A stretch of 64,000 nt of DNA from Trichinella spiralis. Its lineage: Eukaryota; Nematoda; Enoplea; Trichinellida; Trichinellidae. This document shows positions 26,901 through 39,100 of this stretch, one piece after another; position 1 is the stretch's first letter; each line of letters starts with the position of its first letter. Made by a program: the position numbers and the translations under genes. The notes below the pieces were generated by a model. The model ran no database searches. It was not told where the DNA came from and was given only the letters and a program-made list of their open reading frames with translations. Location of the stretch: contig CM012954.1 in assembly GCA_000181795.3 (NCBI GenBank), forward strand, positions 12,332,503 to 12,396,502, in the 5' to 3' direction.

Positions 26901-26955
26901 GGATGGATTTGTGCCGACCTCTTATTTAAGTCTTGATTTATATCCAGAAGTGTAG
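20970..26955 (+). CDS. toca-1: TOCA-1/CIP4-type F-BAR, HR1, SH3 protein
   Basis: TOCA/CIP4/FBP17 proteins bend membranes in endocytosis and link Cdc42 to WASP-driven actin assembly. Eleven exons: 20970-20993, 21771-21886, 24026-24073, 24132-24279, 24680-24742, 24802-25035, 25113-25499, 25964-26076, 26151-26453, 26529-26671 and 26786-26955, 582 residues. Exon 1 encodes MSWGKELW, then DQTNSISAHTLKGIEFLE, the typical start of the F-BAR domain (about 1-290), with MAGQHEVVADAL and a coiled-coil. An HR1 Cdc42-binding region follows (about 345-440; GLLKMITLYTEKPQYGN). A serine-rich linker leads to the C-terminal SH3 (about 519-576; AVALYDFDG, GDGWTKI, GFVPTSYL). Introns 1 (777 bp) and 2 (2.1 kb) are long. 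Confidence 0.95.
21557..21658 (+). CDS. Possible alternative first coding exon of TOCA
   Basis: Inside intron 1 a 34-codon open frame starts with ATG, lies in a less AT-rich stretch, and ends at ATG|GTAAAA in phase 0. That is the phase needed to join the second TOCA exon at 21771. It would replace MSWGKELW by a 34-residue N-terminus (beginning MATLSLICMQPFKAAKGAL). Phase agreement has a one-in-three chance and no homologue is known to me, so this is a weak candidate. Confidence 0.2.
21887..24025. other. Long second intron of TOCA
   Basis: A 2.1 kb intron interrupts the F-BAR coding region. Its 5' two thirds (to about 23450) is less AT-rich than other introns here, with short CAG and GAT repeats near 22551 and 22416. 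The 3' third is AT-rich. No conserved exon was found; it could hold enhancers or another promoter. Confidence 0.4.
22551..22566. repeat. (CAG)n microsatellite
   Basis: Five consecutive CAG-type triplets lie in the second TOCA intron. No coding role is seen. Confidence 0.7.
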
Positions 26956-28561
26956 CTTTTTGTAATTAAAATGAACAAAAAGAAGAAGAAAAGTAACTTG
27001 CGCCCGGTTATAAAAAGCTGACTTCCTCTGTCCACTGTGCAAGCAGAATGAAATCAGCAGAAATGAGGCATTTTGTTCATCTATGACAACTGCCTTGTGC
27101 TCACCAGTTATCTTATTTTATTTTTATTCAGTGTGTACTATTTATTCATTTATTTTTTGGTGTGAATGTTTCGTATGTACAGTTTTATTTTTTGTTCGTT
27201 TTCTGTGCCAGTCGTTCTTGTAATTTCAGAAAGCAATGCAGCTGCCGTTTTATCTCATTACTTAATAGTTTCTCAGAGTTGTTGCTTTTTGTAAAGGTTG
27301 TAAAGTTTTATTATAATCAAGCGAGGAAACGCTTGGATTATTCATTTATTACTTTTATAGTGCGGTGCTTCAACATCATTATACACCAATCGAGTTTTAA
27401 GTCTTCCTTTTTTACACAGTTATTGGCAAAAAAACATGATCTCTTCATTGGCCATGTATTCAAAGAAAAAAAAAGAAAAGCTAACCGCGTTTATATGGAG
27501 AGCACATGCGAATAGGAAAAAAACACAGGAAGACAACTCCAATAAGCTGTTTTTTACATTCACCTGGGAGGAACAGATGTTCGTTATAACGGGCATGTGT
27601 TCGACATCAGCTCATCGAAAAGAGTCACGAGTGAATTGCAAATCTTGAGCTAAAAGCAGCTGAAAAATGGTGTTTTTATTTTAAAAAACATTTGTTTTAA
27701 GCCAAGATTTGATAAACATTGAGCAAATAGCACAAGCGATAAGAACAGGCCTTTTTTATAACTAGTAGTGCTGAATTTCATACTGACAGCAAATTTTTTG
27801 CTTACGGCAAAATATATACCATGGATTATGCTAATTATAAAGGTACTTGCAAATCTTACAGTAAGCTATGGGATACTGTAGAGATGAAATTAGGGCAATG
27901 TAATTATTGAAAGTAATAATGAAAATTTTTATTTATTATGTCGCAAAAGCAAAGAAACAATTCGGAAAAAATCAAATCACGCTTTCATGAATGCTTAAAT
28001 TCATGAACGGAACAGCTGCAGTTATAACGACAGATTAAAGTTGAATTTATCAATTGGTGAACATCTTTAAAATTAATCAGGTGTACGATAATAGTAATTT
28101 TGTAAAATTGTACAGTGTATAAAGAATAAAAGCAAAATGAGACAATCATGTAAAGAAGTAGTTTATGACAATTTACACCTGTAATATAATCAGAAAATAG
28201 CTATTTTAATTTAAAAAAAGCAACATTTTATTATAATAGTGAATAAAATAACTATTTTTGAAATTTACATTTTTTAGGCGACATATTTTAACTGAAGAAT
28301 ATCTCTGTACTTATGTATTTAGTTGATAGGTATTTGTCTTACTGTAGAAAAAATTTTGCGACTTGCGGCTTGATATTTGGTCTCTGACAATATATCTGTT
28401 ATCAACTGTTGCATAATTTTTACGTGTAAAAAGTATAATTGAGTTGAACGGACAAACACCAATCAACACACCGTCGTGTATCAGTGGGCAGTTTGGCATT
28501 AAAGTTTATTCGTGACTTCGTGCTAACGTGGCGAAGCGAACTATGCCGCTGCTAGCGAAGA
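26956..28561. other. TOCA 3' region and upstream region of USP36
   Basis: 1.6 kb between two plus-strand genes. It contains no recognisable gene. Its left part is the TOCA 3' UTR, with no canonical AATAAA close to the stop; the first convincing one is near 28125. The right end should carry the USP36 promoter and 5' UTR. Confidence 0.5.
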
Positions 28562-28572
28562 ATGTCCCTTGA
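28543..28572 (+). other. Overlapping upstream ORF of the USP36 gene
   Basis: A ten-codon frame (MPLLAKNVP then stop) starts 19 bases before the USP36 ATG in another frame and stops just past it. If the transcript includes it, it could dampen initiation at the main start. It would be absent if the mRNA begins or is trans-spliced between the two ATGs. Confidence 0.4.
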
Positions 28573-31500
28573 TCAGCGTATCAAAGAAAGCCTTCTTGGC
28601 AAGAGTGCGGTGCAAAGCGGTATTGACAAGAAACTTTGTAACGACATTCAAATAATTTTAAACACAACACTCCAGGTACGTTGAAATGCCATATTATCTT
28701 GTTCCGATTTGTGATGGTCTCAGTTTTTCCAAAAACTATTTTGCATTTCATGATTCTGTAGATAAACATGTTTTCAACTTTCAGCTTACAGTAGTCCGTG
28801 GTGTTTTTCTAGCAGTTATTGCATAAGAAATTTTTTCGAAATTATTTTTTTTAATATCTTAGAGTTTCATGCAACTGTATAATTTTTCTTTTCAACTAAT
28901 TTTTATGTATCGATGATACTGTATTTTTTATTAAAAAACATCTGTGTCGTTTTATACTATGTTCTGAATTTTACTTTTTTTAACTTCAAGTGAAAATTTT
29001 ATATTTTTTTATTTATTCATATTTATTGCAAAAGTTTTTAAGTTGGCAAATTGCCAGTTCCATTTATTGGCCGTAATATGCTTGTCTGCGTTTCTGTTTT
29101 TATTCAGTTGTTTTGTTTCTTAATTGCATCAGTTCATTCATATACATTATCGATCCGTTTCTAGTGACGCTGTACAGTTCCATTTCTCTGAATCTTTCTC
29201 TTTGCTATTGATTTTAGTTTATCTAAATTAACTTTATTTGTTAACATGCCTTTTCTTCAAGTCACTCTGATGAGCTTATTCTTGTAAGCAAAAATTTGCG
29301 GATGATTTTTTGATTAACAACAAGTGTATATAACAACCGCGAACAATTTGTCCTTTTGTCCTTGTTTTTTTGTCCTTGGACTAATTTGTCACTTTTTGAA
29401 AAATTAGTTTTAACGTATAAAATTTAAGAAATCGCATTCCTTTTTGGAACAATGGGCACAGCTTCATTTCGTTTCTTTTTTATAAAACGAATGCTGTTTT
29501 TATCCTTTCCCGCCTTACGAAGACTGTATTGTTTTTTTTAATTTTACTTAAATTAGGGTACCTGTTTTTTTGTATACTGTAGATGTAGTATTTGGTTTAT
29601 TTGTCCAAAATTTGTAGCACTTAGTTGCACATATTTATTCATTTATTTGAACGTTTTAAATTTTAACTTGAATTTGAAATGGCATATTTTTGTATTTCTA
29701 CCAACATGCATGGTTATTTTAAATATTCTGTTGTAGAAACTATCTGAGTTAGTTGTTCACTCATGCTTGAGCAGTAGATCGATTTGATTCGATCGATTGA
29801 TTTTATATTACTGCGATGTTGATGTTCAAGTATATTTAGTGCTTTTAAATACTTATAAAAATATTAAACAGTTGAATTAAGTGTACATTTTTACACATGT
29901 ACAGATACGTCTTCTGCTGTTAGTTTTACATTTTACTTTTGCGAATAACATCGAAATTTCAGTTTTCAATTTTCCAGTGGGAATAATTTTTTAAAAGAGT
30001 TGCTGATAGTGTTGTAAATATGTTGTTTTGTTATGGTTTTTATATAGAAATTTCTTTTACATAAGCGAGTATTCGTTTTCCGATTTAATTTTTTACACAT
30101 TTTCACTAGTAATTTTTTTCTGTTTTTTTATTTTTTTAGTTAGCTAGTTGTATGTGGAAGAATTTTAAGCTTTTTACTGATTTTCAACTTTGTGAAAATA
30201 GTCACATTGATTTTAATTTAATTTTTTAATTAGCGTTCCTTATTTTTTATGAATTGGTTTTATTTTTATGCTTCAGAATAATTTTATTTTATGTTATTTA
30301 TATTTGAAATATTTTTTGCCGAGTATTTTTTGTTTTATACCTGTGCTTCACTTTTAACTACCGTCTGATTGCGTTGATGAACAACGAAACAAACGAAAAA
30401 TGTATTCCATTTAAAACATCTAAAATTGCTTAATTAATTTATGATTAAAATGTTTTTTTGCAAATCAAGGTAACTAATTGTTGATATTGTTTATTGAAAA
30501 AGTAATTATGTAATATTCAACTTGTTTTTCATTGTTGAACAGAAATTTAAGTTAGACATGTAGCGGTAGTTATTATCCTATTGCTGCCTGTTATTTGGTT
30601 ATTATTTTTTGTGAAATTTTTTTTATCAAGCTTTTATTTCAGTGCAGAGCATGTTGGAAAATTTTTTCTTTTTGATTTTGGTATTTCAGTTTTTAGCACA
30701 GATTGAAGAAAATGTTGTGCTTTCTGTTTGTTAAACTGAACGTTAATTTATGTTTTGCTTTTATGCACAGTTGAAATGTATTTTTGAGAATTTTTCTGGA
30801 TAAAATTAGTAAGGTATAATATAAGCTGTAAATTACAGTTTTTTTGGATAAAATTAATATTTTTTATTCTAAAATTAGGTATTGAAATAGATCTGCAATG
30901 CTTGCAAATATTTTTTGGCAGCTGAATTTGAATTGCGTTTCTTTTAACTTTAGTTTGTGCCTGCGAAAAAACCTTTTAACCATCAAACGGAATTGTACTC
31001 CTCAAAATACATTTGTTTGAATAAAAGTACGATGTTGGCAAAATCAGAAGACTGTAACGGAACCGATTCGGAAAACAGTCCTACGAGTAATTAATTAATT
31101 ATTGTTATTCCATTTATTATTTATCGCCTTGCTTTGGGCTTTGAGAATTTGAATTTTTTTAATGAATTTGCTTGATTATTTAGCTTCAGTTTCTTTGTCG
31201 TCGCATACCTGCGATGGGTTGCCAGTTCCACAGTTTGATTTGTATCCGTTGCACAAATTGAAGCTCACTTGGAATGCAGAAAATCAGTCTTCTACAGGTG
31301 AATGTTAGCTTTTCTTTTCTTTTTTTTGTTTTACATTAGTTTGTTTAATCATCGTCGGGATGATTTTTCAGGTGTCGGTTTGCAGAATCTTGGAAACACG
31401 TGCTTCATGAACAGTGTTCTTCAAGTGTTGACAAATACACCGCCCATGGCTAATTATTTGACTTCTGGCGAGCATGGCCGACAGTTGTGTGAGTAGTAGT

Positions 31501-34500
31501 ATTGCGATCAAGTACATAGGAATGCAGTTGTAGAGGAGAAGAAATGAATTGAAATTAATCGTTTAATTCTTTGACAAATTGTCCACTGATTTCAGGTCCG
31601 GGTACTAATGGATTTTGTGCTATCTGTGCTTTGCGCAGTCATGTGAAGCGTGTTTTTGCGGCAGCCAAATCCAACAGTGGTTCATTTTCTCCAACTCATA
31701 TTGCACAGCATATTCGATGTAAATTGAATTCTGTCGACGTTCAACTGAATTTTTAATCGTTTTGTTTTTTTATTAAGGTGTTATGAAATCGCATTCACAT
31801 GGTCGTCAAGAAGATGCGCACGAATTTCTTCGCTACTTTGTCGATGCCATGCAAAATGCGGCGTTATTTCCATATCGTGGCAGAAAGTATATATATATTT
31901 GTTTGTTTGTTTGTTTGCTTCATAGTTTAAAATTTTATTATTATTTTTTTCTTGCAGCCTGGATATTTTTACCCAGGAAACATCGATAATTAGTCGCATA
32001 TTTGGTGGTTTTCATCGTAGTCAGAGTATGTGAAATTTATTTATTTATTTATTTATTTATTTATTTGCTTTAAAATGATTATTACATATTTACCAGTATA
32101 TGTGTTTTAGTTGTTTGCAACAATTGTCAATACGTGTCGGTAATTTATGATCCGTTTTTGGATTTGAGTTTGGAAATCAAGCAGTGGAATACTGTCGAGC
32201 ATGCCATGGCACATTATACAAAAATGGAAACGTTGTCAAATGATGATGCGTACAATTGTCCACGGTATGTATGAATGGACTTTTTTTTAATGGACAAATG
32301 CAAAAAATTTGTCGATTTCAACAAGTTTCATTTAGGTGTAAGAGACGGGTATCGGCGAGGAAAATTTTGACTATTCATTCTGCCCCAAATGTGCTCACGA
32401 TCCATTTGAAGCGTTTTGACCATTTTGGCAAGATTGACCGTCATATTGGCTACTCGGATCGTATGAATTTACGACCATTTATGACGGAAAAGCAGGTAAC
32501 TAACACGTACTGTAGTGGTAGTGGTGATATTATTAATCATGAATGGTATTGTTTTAGGGACCTCCTGTTAATTACAGACTTTATGGAGTAGTGATTCACA
32601 ACGGCCGCTCAACGAACTCGGGTCACTATTATGCGTTTGTTTGTAACCCTCTGGGACAATGGCATTTGATGGATGATTCGCGTGTTTGTCCCGTATCGAG
32701 CGAGAGTGCGTTGAAAGCATCCGCTTATGTATTATTCTACGTGCGCGTCACTACGCCGACAGCCACTGTCAAACCGCAAGCGAAGCTTGACATTCATCCT
32801 GTGAGTGGAATAGAAAGAAATATTTCAAATAGAAATGTGAACAGTAATAATTGTGATTTTTGTTTTTCTTTTTTTCAAAGGTCCAGCCACCAGTATCTGC
32901 GACGACGAATATAGTCAAGAATAAAATATGTCGTAAGCAAATGAGAGGAAGAGGAGGAGGGGGCATGTAGTTTTTTTTTCTTTTTTTTTATATTCAATTT
33001 ATATTGTTTAGTATTCAAACCGAGATCAGTAACAGTGGAGAACAATATTAAACCGTTGCAAATCAACTTGAAGCACAAAGTTGTTGTTACAAATGGTTCC
33101 GCATTGAGCAATAGCAAGATGAAGCGGCAAGATGCTGGTGACAGCAGTAAGGTGGAGAAAGTGTCACTTTTGAAAAAGAGCCAAACCCATGTTGTGAAAA
33201 GTTTGGTCCCATACGAAGATGACAACACTTCAGATGAAACTGCCGATCCACCGAAGTAAATTGCTGTTTTTTTTGCTAATTATTTTTCCCAAAATATTTG
33301 TGTGTATGCAAATTTTTTTATTTTGTTCTAATTTTAGATGTGTCCAAGGAAATGCTATTTCCAGTTTGGAATTTGACGAAGCGGAAATTTCATCTTCGCC
33401 AAGTATGGATGAGAAGATGTATTCAATTTCGTCTACAGGGGTACTTTTTTCAAATTGAAATATTTGCAATTGTGAATAATTTTTTAAATTCTTTTTTATG
33501 GTATTGTTTATATTTTAGCATTCCGCAACAAATACTCCATCTAAAGATTCAAATAACGAATTTGAGGAAAGAGAAGGAGAAGATGATGATGTTGAAGACG
33601 ACGACGAAATAGTAGTTATAGGAGAAGAAGAAGAATTCGAAGGCGAAGAAGAAGATGTTGACGATGATGAAGAAGAAGAAGAAGAAGAAAGTTTTGGGAC
33701 TGTGCCAGGAGGCAGCCACACAGACTCATCACCAGATGTTGCACCTGTTAATAAACCTGCTTCGTTCAGTTCATCATCTAAATCTGTGAATCGCTTCTTT
33801 GATCACAGTGTTCGGAAAGTCCCATTCTTATCTGATAACGTCCAATGCAAGGAGGATGTTAATGCAGAGTACATTGTTTGTTATTATTATCAGTGTTATT
33901 ATTCCATTTTAATTATTTTTCTTTCTTAACTGTTTTTTGTTAAAGAAAGAAAATTAGCAGTGTGAATGGTGCTGAATCGTCGGATTTATGCGCTGGTAAT
34001 CTTCCCAGTGACAATGATGATGATGATGATGATCGCGACAACGATCGCAGAGATATCTTCTCTGTGAAAATGGAGGAAGAGCATTCAAAGCAACATGCCG
34101 AAAAACCAAAACGGTTTTTCACTAGTCGGTATGTTGTTGATTTGGTTGTATTTCGAGTAGTTTTATTTTCTTGATTTGTCAATTTTTTCTAGGGATGTAT
34201 CAGCATCATCATCGTCGAGCCGAAGCAACTCCCTCATTAAGCAACAGCGGTCGAACAGTAGCAGTAGCCTTAGCGATAGTACGTTTTTATTTAATTTTCT
34301 TATTTTTCTTTTTGTCTTTCATTTGATATTTTTATGAGAGAATTATTATTCATACGTTAAATTTATTTTAACATTGCTTTTTACACTGTTTTGTAGATCA
34401 TGCTGATTTGCTGAAACATTTGAAAAGTTACACTGGCTGCGCTTTGGGACCTTCAGGTTGTAGAAATTATTGATCTTTCCAGTGCATTTATTTATTATAA

Positions 34501-34650
34501 AAGTAATTTTCAGTGAAAAGTTGGACTGGTGAAATGAATTCAGTGGATCGTAGTCTTGCCGATGAAGCCAGGAAACGGCGTTTGTTGAAAGAGTTTAATG
34601 AAGATGAAGAAGAGGACGAAATGTTATTGAAAAAGAAAAAAGTAAAATAC

Positions 34651-34681
<31 letters not shown>

Positions 34682-34834
34682 CTTGAGGATTATTATATTA
34701 ATGATTTGGGGTTTTTTGCAAATGCCTCCTATATGTAGAATAAGAAGAAATTGAACGGTATGCGTCAACATGGCGATGGCAATCCATTCCAACAACTGCA
34801 GGATAGACGTAATGGCATAATAAAAGGAGAATGA
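28562..34834 (+). CDS. usp-36: USP36/USP42-type ubiquitin hydrolase
   Basis: USP36 is a nucleolar deubiquitinase supporting ribosome biogenesis. Nineteen exons: 28562-28675, 30954-31086, 31184-31297, 31372-31488, 31596-31718, 31778-31886, 31958-32025, 32111-32264, 32336-32495, 32558-32800, 32881-32932, 33012-33255, 33338-33440, 33519-33868, 33946-34128, 34193-34278, 34397-34456, 34514-34641 and 34739-34834, 878 residues. The N-terminal [20 protein letters not shown] resembles human USP36. The catalytic domain spans about 121-421: Cys box [14 protein letters not shown] (C131), [10 protein letters not shown], a CxxC pair on each zinc side (VCNNCQ, CPRC), and His box NSGHYYAFV (H387) with DDSRV. 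A serine- and acid-rich tail follows. The end ([12 protein letters not shown]) matches the human C-terminal FQKLQTRRN motif. Confidence 0.95.
28676..30953. other. Long first intron of USP36
   Basis: A 2.3 kb AT-rich intron with long T-runs on the plus strand separates the 38-codon first exon from the rest of the gene. No internal exon or RNA gene was recognised. Confidence 0.5.
32037..32066. repeat. (ATTT)n microsatellite
   Basis: About seven ATTT units lie in the intron after USP36 exon 7. Confidence 0.8.
34654..34681. repeat. (AT)n microsatellite
   Basis: An uninterrupted AT dinucleotide tract of about 28 bp lies in the last USP36 intron. It is likely polymorphic. Confidence 0.9.
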
Positions 34835-36187
34835 GCAGAAAAGGCGTGGACGAATATGAATACACTGTTTTTGTTTTTGTTTTTTATATACATATTTTTG
34901 TACCTCCCCTCCCCCCCCCCCTATGCCCCTTGTCCCCCTCTCTCTTTCTGTCTCTGTTTTCCTGGTTTTCCTTATTATTTTCCTATTATTATTTATACAG
35001 ATTATCTGTTTATCTATTTTTGTCTGTTTTTCGGCTATTTGGTCTGCGTTATTTTCTTCCTTTCTCATCCATTTGCAATTTTTCCAGCTTTGTACATCTG
35101 ACTTTTCTTAAAATATGAAAGTAATATCATCACTAACTTTTCGAAATTTGTTTGTTCGTCTGTGCCAAGGTCATGGTCAGTTGACGTTCTCGTTTATGCT
35201 GAATAATAAAGATTTGATAATGCTTACGAATGTAGTTTAATTGTACAGATATTACATGTTCAATTATTCTATACATTTCATACAACAATAGCATTGTTTT
35301 ACTCAAATTGTAGATGATTGTTTTGATAAAACATTCATTTATTTGTATGTGGTCAATTTTTTTCAGAACATTTTAATCGTACGATCAGTTCAGAAGAAGC
35401 AGCTTGATGCCGTTGATTTCAGCACCTGCAGTCTTCTTTGAACAAACTTTCATTTAACAGGCAAGCAGATTTTTTAATTTTTAATTTGAAATTATCGTAC
35501 AGTATGCAATTGAAATGTACAGTATGTTTGAACTGTCATAAATGTTTAATTTTAATGTATTTAATTTTTTGTTAAAGAAGCAGATTTATTTAGCCATGGA
35601 TGCAAAATTTGAGATTTTTGGTTTTCCTGTTTCATATTTTTATCATGTTTTGAAATTTTGCGTCTTACTAGAGCGTATTGAAAAGAGCGTGATTATCAGT
35701 TCATTTATTTTTATAATTTTGTTTTAAAAATTCACAGCAACGCTGCAATGGAAAAGTCGAATCAGTCAGTCAGTGTAACAGAATTTTGGAACAAACAAAG
35801 TAATTAATTTTTTTTGCAAAATGATGCTCATCTGCATCAGAGAGCAGTGTTTGAAAAGCCCACATCCTGAGGCTGCGCATCCTTGAGATGAGTTTCACGC
35901 AGTTGTCCGCTGTTGATTGAGCAATGAAGATAGATATATACATTTACATACATGTATGTATATGTATAGGTATATGCATGTGTGTGTATGTGTGTAATTT
36001 ATAATTTATGAGTGAACGAACGATGGCTGCATTATTTGTTTTCTTCCATTTTTGAAGCAGTGTCCACGGGTTGGTTTTGATCATTGCATTGATGAGCTCT
36101 GGAGGATCTGATGATGATAACTATTTTGATCGGGTTTGATTCTCTTTCCTGACATCTTGGAAATTTCACAATTATTGTATTTGTTGC
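34835..36187. other. Convergent 3' region, USP36 / acetylcholinesterase
   Basis: 1.35 kb between two convergent genes. It begins with the USP36 3' UTR, which has a poly-C run (about 34912-34921), pyrimidine-rich DNA to 35090 and AATAAA at 35205-35210. The remainder is AT-rich without a recognisable gene and should include the cholinesterase 3' UTR. Confidence 0.55.
35205..35210 (+). terminator. Polyadenylation signal of USP36
   Basis: AATAAA stands about 370 bases after the USP36 stop, at the end of a pyrimidine-rich 3' UTR. Confidence 0.5.
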
Positions 36188-39100
36188 TCAATTACGACAA
36201 TAAGTATCCATATAGCTGTGCTGCTGTATTTTTTTGTACATTTCGAAATGATGTTTCCATTCGGCAATGTACTCTTCTTCCCATTTCATCATTTGTATTT
36301 TCCACTTCATCTCGACATCACTCAAGCTAGCTGAAAAATAGTTTCACATTTATCATTTGATTCACTGAAGTGGGGAGGGGCAAGGGGAAATTGGACTTCT
36401 TCTTACCCGTAGCGGCGAACAGCTTCGGGATGTACTGACTCCAGAAAGTGCACTGTCTTCTACGTGGTCCATGTCCGGTACCGTTTGTCGAAGCGGATAG
36501 AATTAAATAAAGTTCATCTTGAGAATATTTTGGCCATAGTTCTGGTGTCCAAGTTCCATCCGGGTTTACATTTGGATTGCTAAGAAAAACAAAATAGGAA
36601 AAAAAACAAATTTGACAAAATTTCCATTGTAATGCGGCATTAGAAATTATTGTTTATGTTCAGTTGTTATATTAATGTACAATGTTAGCACAAATTGAAA
36701 TAATATTGAACAGCAAAACAGACGGAAGAAGTTGTCAAAAGAACTTGTTACAGTGCTATAATGGTATAAAAGTGTGGGGTTATTAGTTTGTTGATTTTCA
36801 TTTGATTGTACGTATATACGATAGTTGCATTGCTTGTTTTTTGAAAAATTTGAAAAATGGAATAAGAACAGAAATTAATTATAATTATGAAGTGAAGTAA
36901 AAAGCAAAGCGAGAAGAGTGTAATGGAGAGGGCGAGGGAACGAGAGAGTAATAGGAAACTATGCAGAAGAGGAGGAGCAGGAGCAGAATTGGAAATAAGA
37001 ATAGATTTAGAATTTAAAGAAAAATTGTGTGGTGAAATGAATGCTTGATTTGACAGCTTTGATCGATAGATATAGCCTGTTGTTGTCGACGTTCAAGAAT
37101 CCAGGTGAAGAACGTTCGTATCAATGGTTTCAATTTCAGCCGACGTCTGACAGAAACTTTGACTAGACTTTGTGACATAGTTGTGAATGTGTTTGCTTCC
37201 GTTTGCTCATCTAACTGAAGCTAACAGCTACTAACTTACTACTACTGCTTGCCAACACCACTAGATTGGGAATCTCACGCAGCTGTTTCACAATAGCAGC
37301 AAGCCGTGCATGCCTGAGGGTCGGTCGGCTGTGGCGGAAAATCAATTTTTTATTCCACTTTAAAATCTCATCTTGTACAACGATTGTATTGATTTTTTAA
37401 GCCTGTGTTTGCGAGGTTATTTCCTTTTTTTACACCGTGCTTCAAACAACAATCATTTCAGAAATTTGTTGTTTCTCTTCATCACATTTCACATTCACCA
37501 CCAACCACATACATTGATTATCAACGGCCAAATAATTTGAAATTTTTTGACAATTTCGAAATTCATCAAATGGGGAAATTTTCTTGTTGTTGTTGTTTTT
37601 AATAATTAGCTTCAACAACAATAATCGACAAATGAAAAATATTCCCAATTATGAGATTGGTCAATTGCATATGTGAAAAACATATTTTCATCAGTTAGTG
37701 GGGATGTATTTTTCTTAAATTCTTTTTTTTTGGTCAGAGGATTTAGTGGTTAGTGAAAGTTTCGCTACATTTTTCAATAAAGCGTAATTGCCTGAGCGTC
37801 GGAATCAGCAACGGAAAAATGAATTTGCCGTTCGTTGATTTGGTGGAATGGGAAACAGCATGCCTGGCCTGCTGCACCGTGCGGAAATTTGGCGTCAATT
37901 ATTTTAAATTAATTTTCAGTTGATTGCACAATCTGCGAGTCTGGGCAACGATTTATTATTGTTGCATGCATGCATCAGGGGCGATAGTTGAAAAGTGGAA
38001 GAATACTTGAACACTAGCCTAGACTTATTTCATGATAAATATTAATTTTTTAATTGTCCAACTGTACAGTTTTCTCTTTCTGTAATAAATTATAATGAAT
38101 AAATGATGAAATAATGAATAAAAAAGAAAATAATAATTGATGGGGCAGTGCAAAACGAACTCTACAGAGCAAAGCAGCAGCAATGGAAGACAGGAAAGTT
38201 GCTTTAATTGGTTTTAAAAAAATTAAACTCCTTTATCGATTGTAAGTGGGTGCAGTGGAGTGCACTTCGATGCACTGAATCACTGAATGCATGAATCTTT
38301 GAAGTGCAAAAGCAGATGAAACGAAATAATTGAGGTTTCGATTTACGTTCCAAGCTACGGATGAAAATGCGTCAAGCGAAATTAATTAACACGCTTCATT
38401 GCAATTAATGTTTGTTTCCCTGCAATTGTGAGCTAGCTAGCAAGCTGGCTTTATACAACTTTATCACAATCATGATGATTATTATTAGAATGATGGGTGT
38501 TTTTCTATTTGAAATTATCATAACAGTTAACATTTTGAAAAATTTGAATTATATATATATAACAAAGTGAATATGAGGTGGTGTTGAACAGAATTTACAG
38601 AAAAACGAATGCGTATGCAATATAATTACCCTGTACGGGCAAAGTTTGCCCAGTAGCGCATGAAGCGTCGAGCCAAGTCTTTTTCAGCTTCGGTATAAGC
38701 AAACTGTTTCACATTTAGAGGTTCACCGAAAACGTAATTAATCTCGTATCCATGCAACACGCCCATCCACTCTGGCCACTGTTGTTCACTGGAACGTTGA
38801 GTGAAATAGTAGCTGTAAACTGGTGAACCGTGGTCTCGAAATCGACGTGCAAATTCATTGACACCGCACGTGAAATGATAATCGCCGAACATTTTGTCCA
38901 AAGCTTGCTGGCGTCGTTGAGCAGTTGCTGGACGGTCGAAGTCGGTATATTCGAACAGAATAGCACGATGCACTATTGGATTTTTCCGATACTTTTGCGG
39001 AAGCAGTGCATAAACTGCTTGTTCGAACAGACGATCGTCGACCAAGAATTCTTGTTTAGTGAACACTTCGTCACGTTTGAAAATCTTGTCCACGTAGTAG

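Noticed and set aside
33515-33721. Serine-only frame on the minus strand
   Set aside because: It is the reverse reading of the Glu/Asp codon repeats in USP36 exon 14.
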